NCBI GenBank assembly: GCA_963758505.1
Contig: CAVWVJ010000003.1
Coordinates: 1,488,001-1,552,000 of the forward strand
DNA: 64,000 nucleotides
Reading direction: 5' to 3'
Source of the DNA: Korobacter sp963758505
GTDB taxonomy: Bacteria; Acidobacteriota; Terriglobia; Terriglobales; Acidobacteriaceae
The position numbers and the translations under genes are program-made. Shown here piece by piece: positions 53,937 through 61,154 of the stretch (its first letter is position 1; each line of letters begins with the position of its first letter). A model generated the notes under the pieces. It worked only from the letters and a program-made list of their open reading frames with translations, searched no databases and had not been told where the DNA came from.

Positions 53937-54619
53937 AGCTCGACGATGTTTTGGTAGCAGAATATCCAGTTTCGACTTCGCCGGTGACCATCGGCCGTTT
54001 GCCCGACAACACGATTCATCTCGACGATATTGCCCTCTCCGGACGGCATGCCCGCATCGTGAAAGAGAACGGACATTTCGTTCTCTATGACGAAAACAGC
54101 ACCAACGGCACTTACCTGAATGGCCACAAGGTATCGCGGGCCGTGCTTGCCAAGGGAGACGTGGTTCACATCGCGCGGCACTCCATCGCGTTCTCCGACG
54201 AAGAAGCGGGGGAAGTCGAGGCCTCCGAAGTCGTCGAGGCGCCGGTTGCAGCACTGCCGCCGGAGGTTGAGATTGAGAGGCTGCCGGCCACGAGCCCGCC
54301 CATCGCGGTTGTCCTCCCGCCGGCAGTGGGAGTACTGAAAGTATTCAGCGGTAAAACGGACAAGCAGGAATACCGGCTCACTGCCCCGGCCACCGTAATC
54401 GGGAAGGGAGGCGGGTGCGGGATTCGCCTTCTTCGCTGGTTCGCGCCCAAGGTGGCGACCACCATTTACCTGCGGCAAGGCAGGTACTACATCGCAGAGT
54501 CGCAAACCCAGCTGCCGGTCCGGGTCAATTCAGAGATTGTCCGTGGCGAACGGGAACTCTTGCCCGGCGACACCATCCTCGTCGACGAAATCTCGTTGCT
54601 CTTCAGCCTCAATCCGTAG
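53918..54619 (+). CDS. FHA-domain protein
   Basis: The 233-residue protein has an N-terminal FHA domain (about residues 5-90) with the phospho-binding motifs TIGRLPDN, LSGRHARIV and NSTNGTYLNG. An acidic Pro-rich linker follows. A second FHA-like or beta-sandwich half lies at 135-233 (VIGKGGGCGIRLLRWF, LLPGDTILVDEI), in which the usual SxxH motif is not clear. It probably recruits phosphorylated partners. It overlaps the PP2C gene and lacks a separate promoter. Confidence 0.88.
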   Translation: MARLYLKLDDVLVAEYPVSTSPVTIGRLPDNTIHLDDIALSGRHARIVKENGHFVLYDENSTNGTYLNGHKVSRAVLAKGDVVHIARHSIAFSDEEAGEVEASEVVEAPVAALPPEVEIERLPATSPPIAVVLPPAVGVLKVFSGKTDKQEYRLTAPATVIGKGGGCGIRLLRWFAPKVATTIYLRQGRYYIAESQTQLPVRVNSEIVRGERELLPGDTILVDEISLLFSLNP

Positions 54620-54680
54620 GCGACTTCCTGTATTTCTGCTCTGGTAAACTCAAGGGTTTGCTTTCGACCGGAGACGATTG

Positions 54681-55529
54681 ATGGAGATTCGCAAGGTAGG
54701 AGTTATTGGCGCTGGCACTATGGGTAACGGCATCGCGCACGTGTTCGCGAAGAGTGGATACGAAGTTGTGCTTTGCGATGTTCAGCAGGCCTTCCTCGAT
54801 CGTGGACTGCAAACGATCCAAAAAAACATGGAGCGGGAAGTGGTGAAGAATAAGCTCACCGCCGAGCAGAGCGAAGCGGCGGTGGGACGTATTCGCCCCA
54901 CCCTCGACCGCAAGCAATTAGGGGAGTGCGACCTGGTCGTCGAGGCGGCATCCGAGAAGTTCGAGATCAAGGCCGATTTGTTTCGTGAACTTGATGCAAT
55001 CTGCCGGCCCGAGGTGATTCTCGCAACCAACACCTCTTCCATATCCATTACCAAGATCGCCGCGGTTACGAAGCGTGCCGAGAAGGTGATAGGAATGCAC
55101 TTTTTCAATCCCGTTCCGGTGATGAAACTCGTGGAAGTGATCCGCGGGCTCGCTACCAGCAGTGAAACCTATGCAACCGTGAAGGATCTGTCGGAGAAGC
55201 TGGAAAAAACTCCGGTGGAAGTGAACGATGCACCTGGTTTCGTGTCGAACCGGGTGTTGATGCCGCTCCTTAACGAGGCCATGTACGCGGTAATGGAAGG
55301 AGTCGCCACGGCGGAGGCGGTTGATGAGGTCTTCAAACTCGGCATGGCCCACCCGATGGGCCCTCTCACCCTCGCAGACTTCATAGGACTCGACGTCTGT
55401 CTCGACATCATGCGGGTCTTGCAGGCAGGACTAGGAGACCCCAAGTACCGCCCGTGTCCGCTGCTGATCAAAATGGTCGATGCCGGATGGTTAGGGCGCA
55501 AGGCGGGCCGTGGCTTCTACACCTACTAA
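54681..55529 (+). CDS. 3-hydroxybutyryl-CoA dehydrogenase
   Basis: The 282-residue NAD-dependent enzyme has the Rossmann motif VGVIGAGTMGNGIA (about 6-19), the family segment IGMHFFNPVPVMKLVEVI and the C-terminal domain ending WLGRKAGRGFYTY. It interconverts acetoacetyl-CoA and 3-hydroxybutyryl-CoA. The start is the ATG at 54681, with CCGGAGACG upstream. Its end overlaps the GTG start of a small membrane protein by 20 bases. Confidence 0.95.
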   Translation: MEIRKVGVIGAGTMGNGIAHVFAKSGYEVVLCDVQQAFLDRGLQTIQKNMEREVVKNKLTAEQSEAAVGRIRPTLDRKQLGECDLVVEAASEKFEIKADLFRELDAICRPEVILATNTSSISITKIAAVTKRAEKVIGMHFFNPVPVMKLVEVIRGLATSSETYATVKDLSEKLEKTPVEVNDAPGFVSNRVLMPLLNEAMYAVMEGVATAEAVDEVFKLGMAHPMGPLTLADFIGLDVCLDIMRVLQAGLGDPKYRPCPLLIKMVDAGWLGRKAGRGFYTY

Positions 55530-55887
55530 CCGCGCTAAAAATTCTTCTACGGGCATAGCCGTTTGGATTGTCGGGGCAGTCTTCGGAATCATGGCAGCCG
55601 CTGTTCACCGGCTCGTCCCTGAGCAGGGCCTGACGTTTCTATGGGTGATGCTGAGCACCATGATTCTCGGGACCTGGAAGCGTGAGTCGCCATGGCGATG
55701 GATCCTGCTGGTGGTGCCTTTCATCCCAATCGCCGATACCATTCACAAAATCTTGCGCCCGCAGCAGGTGTCCCGTGCCGTGCTGTGGGGCTCCGTCCTC
55801 ATGCTTCTACCGGCTGTCGCGGGGGCCTTCGGAGGGTCTTATATGCGCCTGATGATCGACAATATCTTTCTTCACAAGGATGAGTGA
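55510..55887 (+). CDS. Small four-helix membrane protein
   Basis: This 125-residue protein starts with a GTG inside the end of the dehydrogenase gene. It has four hydrophobic stretches (WIVGAVFGIMAAAVH, LTFLWVMLSTMILG, WILLVVPFIPIADTIH, AVLWGSVLMLLPAVAG) and a basic loop. No family was recognised. Overlap suggests co-translation with the dehydrogenase but no functional link is evident. Confidence 0.7.
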   Translation: MASTPTNRAKNSSTGIAVWIVGAVFGIMAAAVHRLVPEQGLTFLWVMLSTMILGTWKRESPWRWILLVVPFIPIADTIHKILRPQQVSRAVLWGSVLMLLPAVAGAFGGSYMRLMIDNIFLHKDE

Positions 55888-55954
55888 CCCGGTTTTCCTC
55901 AGGTTAACTGTTCAGTTACTATCTTGATCCCTTGATTCCCGTTATGCTTCGGGC

Positions 55955-56758
55955 ATGGCGGTTTCGATCACGGTTCTGGCGAGCGGCAGTCGTGGCAATA
56001 GTACGGTCATTGCCAGCTCCAGGACCTCTCTACTGATCGATGCCGGCCTATCCTGCAAGGAAACGCTCAAGCGCCTTTCCGCCAGTGGCTGCAACCCATC
56101 TAGTCTGCACGCGATCCTGATTACGCACGAACATGCGGATCATATTGCCGGGCTCAATGTCCTCGCGAAGAAACTACGAATCCCTGTCTTTCTTACGGCA
56201 TCTACTCAGAGTGAGTATCTACGGGCGGCGCGTGACAGCCAGGGGAACAAAGTTCGCCTGGAGCGCGTAGAGAACTTTGAGGCTGGACGCAGCTTCCAGA
56301 TCGGCGACATCGCGGTGACTTCGTTTACGATTCCCCACGATGCTGCTGATCCTGTGGGCTTTACGTTTCGTTCTGAGGGGCTCAAGGCGGCGATCGCTAC
56401 CGATTTGGGGTATATGCCTGCGAGTGTGAAGGACCATATCCGTGGTTGCCAAATTCTGGTGGTGGAGTCTAACCACGATGTAGAGATGTTGCGCGTCGGG
56501 CCATACCCATGGTCGGTGAAACAGCGGGTGCTGTCACGCTTGGGGCACTTGTCCAACGCTGCGCTCGCCGACTTCATCACCAATGACTATGATGGAGAGG
56601 CAGAGTACCTGATTCTGGCGCACCTATCCGAGCAGAACAATCATCCCGAGGTCGCTCGAACGGCCGCGGAACGCGCATTGGACAGGCACGGGAGCCTCTT
56701 CGGGAACAGGCTGATGTTGGCCCGCCAAGACCAGCCATTGCAGACAGTAACTCTCTAA
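55955..56758 (+). CDS. YycJ/WalJ-like metallo-beta-lactamase-fold hydrolase
   Basis: This 267-residue protein has the metal-binding motif THEHADHIAGL (HxHxDH), an earlier SRGNSTVIASSRTSLLIDAG strand and later HDAADPVGF and SNHDVEML motifs. YycJ-type enzymes are 5'-3' exonucleases or related hydrolases (family knowledge). It is 67 bp after the small membrane protein and ends 4 bp before the next gene. Confidence 0.9.
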   Translation: MAVSITVLASGSRGNSTVIASSRTSLLIDAGLSCKETLKRLSASGCNPSSLHAILITHEHADHIAGLNVLAKKLRIPVFLTASTQSEYLRAARDSQGNKVRLERVENFEAGRSFQIGDIAVTSFTIPHDAADPVGFTFRSEGLKAAIATDLGYMPASVKDHIRGCQILVVESNHDVEMLRVGPYPWSVKQRVLSRLGHLSNAALADFITNDYDGEAEYLILAHLSEQNNHPEVARTAAERALDRHGSLFGNRLMLARQDQPLQTVTL

Positions 56759-56762
56759 GCAA

Positions 56763-57203
56763 ATGAGCGATTGCACTGACAGAGTCATCGGCAACATACT
56801 TGCCGGATGGCGATACGACATATCGGGACTCGCGCCCGAGATGCGCGAAGACTATGAGCGTCATTTGGTGGAGTGCGCGCACTGCCGTTCGCGCCAGCGC
56901 CTCCACCGCGCGATTGATATTGCTTTGATGGCGCTGGCAACGGTTTCGGCGTTCGTGTTCGTGCTTGCCTTCGCTGTAATTCGGCACTTTGTCCCGCGAC
57001 ACCACGCGCTCGTTCTTGAACTTGCCGCAATGGCCGGATTTCTTCTCTCGGCCATTGTCTGGCTGCTCGTCGCCGTAGCTACCCCGGCACCTGTCGTCGT
57101 AGTAGCAGCCGCGCGTTCCGGCGCACGTACCCTCCATGACCGCCTTCCCGAAAACATTCGCGAGAAACTTCCTGAAGAGCTGCGGACGAAACTGATCGGC
57201 TAA
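56763..57203 (+). CDS. Zinc-finger-like anti-sigma-type membrane protein
   Basis: The 146-residue protein has an N-terminal segment RHLVECAHCRSRQRLHRAID with a HxxxCxxC motif at about residues 36-43, typical of zinc-dependent anti-sigma domains. Two hydrophobic helices follow (ALATVSAFVFVLAFAVI and GFLLSAIVWLLVAVAT). The C-terminal part is basic and cytoplasmic. No sigma gene is adjacent, so an anti-sigma role is tentative. Confidence 0.72.
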   Translation: MSDCTDRVIGNILAGWRYDISGLAPEMREDYERHLVECAHCRSRQRLHRAIDIALMALATVSAFVFVLAFAVIRHFVPRHHALVLELAAMAGFLLSAIVWLLVAVATPAPVVVVAAARSGARTLHDRLPENIREKLPEELRTKLIG

Positions 57204-57209
57204 GGATGG

Positions 57210-58180
57210 TCAGGAGGAAAGCATTCCGCCGATCAAGTCGGTGATCTTTTGCACCCGGTGCTCCAGGCACCATTTCTCCAATTGATCGACAAGTCTTTCG
57301 CTGGCGCAGGGATCCCAGAAGTTGGCTGTTCCGACTTCGATCGCGGTTGCCCCTGCCAGAAGGAACTCAATGATGTCCTCGGCGGTGCTGATGCCGCCAA
57401 TGCCGATAACAGGAATATCGACGCTCTTCACGGCCTCGTACACCATTCGCAGCGCAATCGGCTTGATTGCCGGTCCCGATAGTCCGCCCGTGACATTTGA
57501 AATGCGCGGCTTGCGAGTCTCGGGATCGATGGCCATTCCCACGAAGGTATTCACCAGGGAGAGCGCGTCCGCGCCTGCATCGCGGGCGGCTCTCGCCATC
57601 ACGGGAATGCTCGTGACGTTGGGCGAGAGTTTAACGATCAGCGGCCGGGTCGCAGCTTTCTTGGCCTTGGCAACCACCTCCGACAATGTGCTGGGATCGC
57701 TGCCGAATGCGAGCCCGCCGTGCTTGGTATTGGGGCAGGAAACATTCAGCTCGTAGGCCGTGATTCCGTCGCCATCGTTCAGAATGCGGATTGTCTCTTC
57801 GTAATCCTCGGCGCAATCGCCGAAGACGTTGCAGAAAACTGCCGTCTTATTCAACTTGCGAAGCAAAGGCAATTTCTCTTCGACGAATGCCCTGGCACCG
57901 ATATTTTGCAGGCCGATTGCATTCAACATCCCCGCGGCCGTTTCCCACAGACGGGGGGAGGGTTACCGGGCATCGGCTCCCTGGAAAGACCCTTGGCGAC
58001 GAATCCTCCGAGCTTCTCGATGGCGACAATATCCTCAAATTCAACCCCATAGCCGAACGTACCGCTGGCGGCGATGACCGGATTTTTGATTTTGATGCCA
58101 CAGAAGCCGACGCTCATGTCAAACATCAATGGATCGCGGAATTCCTCGGTCTTCGAAGGTACGTTGGCAGCTGTTTTCAT
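57210..58180 (-). pseudogene. pyrD: Dihydroorotate dehydrogenase PyrD, interrupted by a frameshift
   Basis: Two minus-strand frames make one class 1B dihydroorotate dehydrogenase. The N-terminal piece (58180 down to 57923) has FCGIKIKNPVIAASGTFGYG and KGLSREPMPGN. The remainder (57929 down to 57210) has MLNAIGLQNIG, YELNVSCPNTKHGG and LSGPAIKPIALR. The junction is a run of six G on the plus strand (57953-57958, inside ACGGGGGGAG). A seventh G restores PPPRLWETAAGM, the expected sequence. The enzyme makes orotate in pyrimidine synthesis. Because pyrD is normally essential for prototrophy, a homopolymer miscount in the sequence is likely. Confidence 0.88.
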
Positions 58181-58357
58181 CGGTTCTTCACATTTTACGA
58201 CGTGCAGCCCAGACTTCCAGGGGTCTTGCGCGAGCCGGATGTTCCAAAGTTTGCTAAACCCGAGATTCCACAGGGTCTGACTAGCGCAATGGCGCTATAT
58301 ACCGTCGCACAGTATGAACAATAAAATGGAGGAGGAGAGCTGCCCTTTTCTGGACTG

Positions 58358-58756
58358 ATGGAATCCTTCTTAAATATTGCGTGGGTGCTGGTCAGCGTAC
58401 TTGGTATATGTGCCGGAGTTTTGCGCTATTGCGCCCAACCTGGTAGCAGGACCTCCATCGGGCGCGCCGTAGTGGCGCTGATCGTGATCTCCGTTCTCCT
58501 CTTTCCGGTCATCTCGCTTACGGACGACTTGAATCCCGCGATATTTACTGCAGAAGCTCTCTCGCGACGGAGTATTTCCTTCGCCCTGCTTCATGCCCAC
58601 GCAGGCCACGCAACGTTCGACGTTGCATGGTTGGCGCTGCAGCTCTTCGCTGTTCTGCTTGTCACCATGACGATTGTCAGCCCTTTGTATATCGCTCGCG
58701 AGCAGCTTGGATTCTCGTTGTCGCTTCGGGGACGCGCTCCTCCGATTTATTCCTGA
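58358..58756 (+). CDS. Small membrane protein of unknown function
   Basis: The 132-residue protein has three hydrophobic segments (LNIAWVLVSVLGICAGVL, AVVALIVISVLLFPVI, LALQLFAVLLVTMTIV) separated by short polar loops. The start has a far ribosome-binding site (GGAGGAGGAG, about 15 bases upstream) that also overlaps a ten-codon frame ending at this ATG. No family was recognised. Confidence 0.65.
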   Translation: MESFLNIAWVLVSVLGICAGVLRYCAQPGSRTSIGRAVVALIVISVLLFPVISLTDDLNPAIFTAEALSRRSISFALLHAHAGHATFDVAWLALQLFAVLLVTMTIVSPLYIAREQLGFSLSLRGRAPPIYS

Positions 58757-58827
58757 TTGCCTTTTTGCGATTGCCAAGAACTCTTAAGAGTGCGGTGCAT
58801 CCATTCGTGGTGTGCCCGAGAAGGTGC

Positions 58828-60072
58828 ATGAAAGTACGAGCTTTCCTGGTCCTGTTGGTTTGCAGTTCATTTCTACGGGGTCAAATTCCGCAGACTCATC
58901 CCTGGACGCTCAACGAAGCGCTGCAATATTTCCGCGCCAAGAGCCCAGCGATGGCAGCTGCGAGGGAGCAAGTCGTCGCCACCCAGGCGAACGAGGTCAC
59001 CGCCGCCTTGCGGGTGAATCCGGTCTTCAACTCCGCGAACGAGGATTTTCGCGCCTTCACTCCTTCGCAATCCGACATCGCAAATACGCAGGAGTTTACG
59101 GACAGCATGGCGTGGACCTTTGAGCGCGGCGGGAAGCGTCCCGCGAGAATTCAGTCTGCCCGTCTTGGCACGGTGGTGGCGCAGGACAGCCTCCGCGATA
59201 CGCAACGCCAGCTCGAATTCCAGCTGAAATCGGCGTTCGTCAACCTGCTGCTAGCGAAATCCGTGTTGCAGCTGGCTCAGGATAACCTCGCCGATTACCA
59301 GCGCACGGTCAATGCAAGTGCCTTGCGGCTGCAGGCAGGCGACATCAGCCAGACTGATTTCGATCGCATCAAGGTGGAAGAATCGCAGTTCCAGTCCGAT
59401 CTGCTGAATGCGCAGTCGTCCCTGCTGCAAACCCGGATCCAACTTGAGGCGCTCCTCGGGCTGCCGGACACGCCTCGATTCGATATTGTGGGCTCAGTTG
59501 CTCCTGCGGATTTAAGTTTCGATGCACAGGACCTTCAGACGAAGGCACTTGCGAACCGCCCTGACTATCTCGCCGCAGTCGACTCGGTCCGTAAGGCCGA
59601 GGCAGACCTCCAGCTTGCGAAGGCGAATGGGGCGGCCGACCTCGTGATCGCGCCGGAATATAAGCGGAATGGACCGGACAATACCCTGGGAGTTTCCTTC
59701 CAAGTCCCAATCCGAATTTTCGACAGGAACCAGGGCGAGAAGCTGCGCACCGAGCACGTGCTGGAATCCAGCCGATTCAGCGAGACCGTGGCGAGACTTC
59801 AAACCAGCGCGGACGTATCGCAAGCCCTGGAGGCCTATCGCACCGCACGAGAGCTCTCACGGCTCTACACCTCAGATTATCTCGATCGTGCGCGGAATGT
59901 GCGCGATCGGATGGAGTTCAGCTACCAGCACGGCGCCGTGAACCTGCTCGACTATCTCGACGCCGTACGCAGCTATCGCGAAGTGGAACTCGCGTCGTTG
60001 CAGGCGAATGCGCAGCTCTTACTGGCTGTTCATCAATTGAGCTTTGCAACTGCAACGGAATTGATGCCATGA
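58828..60072 (+). CDS. TolC-family outer-membrane factor of RND efflux system
   Basis: The 414-residue protein starts at the ATG at 58828 with a signal peptide (AFLVLLVCSSFLRGQ). Two halves of long helices follow the TolC pattern: WTLNEALQYFRAKSP begins the first, and LDYLDAVRSYREVELASLQAN the end of the second. It spans the outer membrane and periplasm and makes the exit duct. It overlaps the next gene by four bases, so it is co-translated with the adaptor. Confidence 0.88.
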   Translation: MKVRAFLVLLVCSSFLRGQIPQTHPWTLNEALQYFRAKSPAMAAAREQVVATQANEVTAALRVNPVFNSANEDFRAFTPSQSDIANTQEFTDSMAWTFERGGKRPARIQSARLGTVVAQDSLRDTQRQLEFQLKSAFVNLLLAKSVLQLAQDNLADYQRTVNASALRLQAGDISQTDFDRIKVEESQFQSDLLNAQSSLLQTRIQLEALLGLPDTPRFDIVGSVAPADLSFDAQDLQTKALANRPDYLAAVDSVRKAEADLQLAKANGAADLVIAPEYKRNGPDNTLGVSFQVPIRIFDRNQGEKLRTEHVLESSRFSETVARLQTSADVSQALEAYRTARELSRLYTSDYLDRARNVRDRMEFSYQHGAVNLLDYLDAVRSYREVELASLQANAQLLLAVHQLSFATATELMP

Positions 60073-61154
60073 CCTCAACGAAGCAGCTTATTCGGCTTGT
60101 GCCAGTGGTTCTCGTGGCTGTTCTCGCCGGTTGTGAGAAGAGCCAAAGCAAAGCCTCAGCCGATTCCGGCAATTCCCAGGTAGTGCAGACTGCCGTAGTG
60201 CAGATGAAGTCCATCGGCGACGTGCTCGAAATCCCGGCGAAGATCCAGGCCGACCCGGCGACGGTGATCCATGTCTATCCGCCGGCTGGAGGGCGTTTGC
60301 TGGAGGTTTCGGTTCGGCCGGGGGACCACGTCCACAAAGGCCAAACCGTCGCAATCGAGCAGAGCTCGGATGTGGCGCAGGCTCGAGCAGACTACAGCCG
60401 AGCGCAAACGGAATTCGACAAAAGCAATCACGCCCTCGAACGAGCAAAACTGCTCTTCGACCACAAGGTGCTTAGCGAGCGGGAATTCGAGGAGGCACAG
60501 GCTGACTATGCTGAAGCCAAAGGCGAACTCGATCGCAGCAAAGGCCGCTTGCAGATTCTCGGCGTACCGGTTGACGGAACCTCAAACGACGTGGCGATGC
60601 TGGCGCCCCGATCCGGTGCAATCCTGGATGTGGGCGCCGCAGCTGGAGAGCTTTCGAAGTCCACGGACAACGCCAACTCCATCGCGACGATCGCCGATCT
60701 TTCCAGAGTCTGGGTCATCGGGGACGTATACGAAAAAGACCTCGGCACCTTGAAGCAGGGGGAGCCCGTCCAAATCAAGCTCGCCGCATATCCCGGACAG
60801 AGCTGGACCGGCAGGCTCGCCGTCATTTCCGATGCGCTCGATCCACAGACCCGGACATTGAAAATCCGCGTTGAACTCAACAATCCCGGTGAAAAGCTCA
60901 AGCCCGAAATGTTCGCCACGATCCTCGTACAGAGACCGCAACGCGAGGCGATCGTCATTCCCGCCGCAGCCGTCCTGCACGAAGGAGGCGATACCTCCGT
61001 CATGGTGCAAACGAAGCCCGGAAGCTATGAACGCCGTTTGGTTTCGATCGGCTCGGTCAATGGCGAGAGCGCCGTGGTGACCTCAGGGCTGAAACCTGGT
61101 GAGGTGGTTGTCTCCGAGGGGGCAGCCCTGGTCCGCGGAGGCGAGGAGCAATGA
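60069..61154 (+). CDS. RND efflux periplasmic adaptor (membrane-fusion protein)
   Basis: This 361-residue lipoprotein has lipobox LAGC with Cys22. The lipoyl half-domain VHVYPPAGGRLLEVSVRPGD is followed by a coiled-coil hairpin (about residues 100-160) and beta-barrel/proximal domains with RVWVIGDVYEKDLGTLKQGE. It connects the RND pump to the outer-membrane factor. It overlaps both neighbours by four bases. The Cys-lipid anchor fits a CusB/CzcB-type adaptor. Confidence 0.92.
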   Translation: MTSTKQLIRLVPVVLVAVLAGCEKSQSKASADSGNSQVVQTAVVQMKSIGDVLEIPAKIQADPATVIHVYPPAGGRLLEVSVRPGDHVHKGQTVAIEQSSDVAQARADYSRAQTEFDKSNHALERAKLLFDHKVLSEREFEEAQADYAEAKGELDRSKGRLQILGVPVDGTSNDVAMLAPRSGAILDVGAAAGELSKSTDNANSIATIADLSRVWVIGDVYEKDLGTLKQGEPVQIKLAAYPGQSWTGRLAVISDALDPQTRTLKIRVELNNPGEKLKPEMFATILVQRPQREAIVIPAAAVLHEGGDTSVMVQTKPGSYERRLVSIGSVNGESAVVTSGLKPGEVVVSEGAALVRGGEEQ

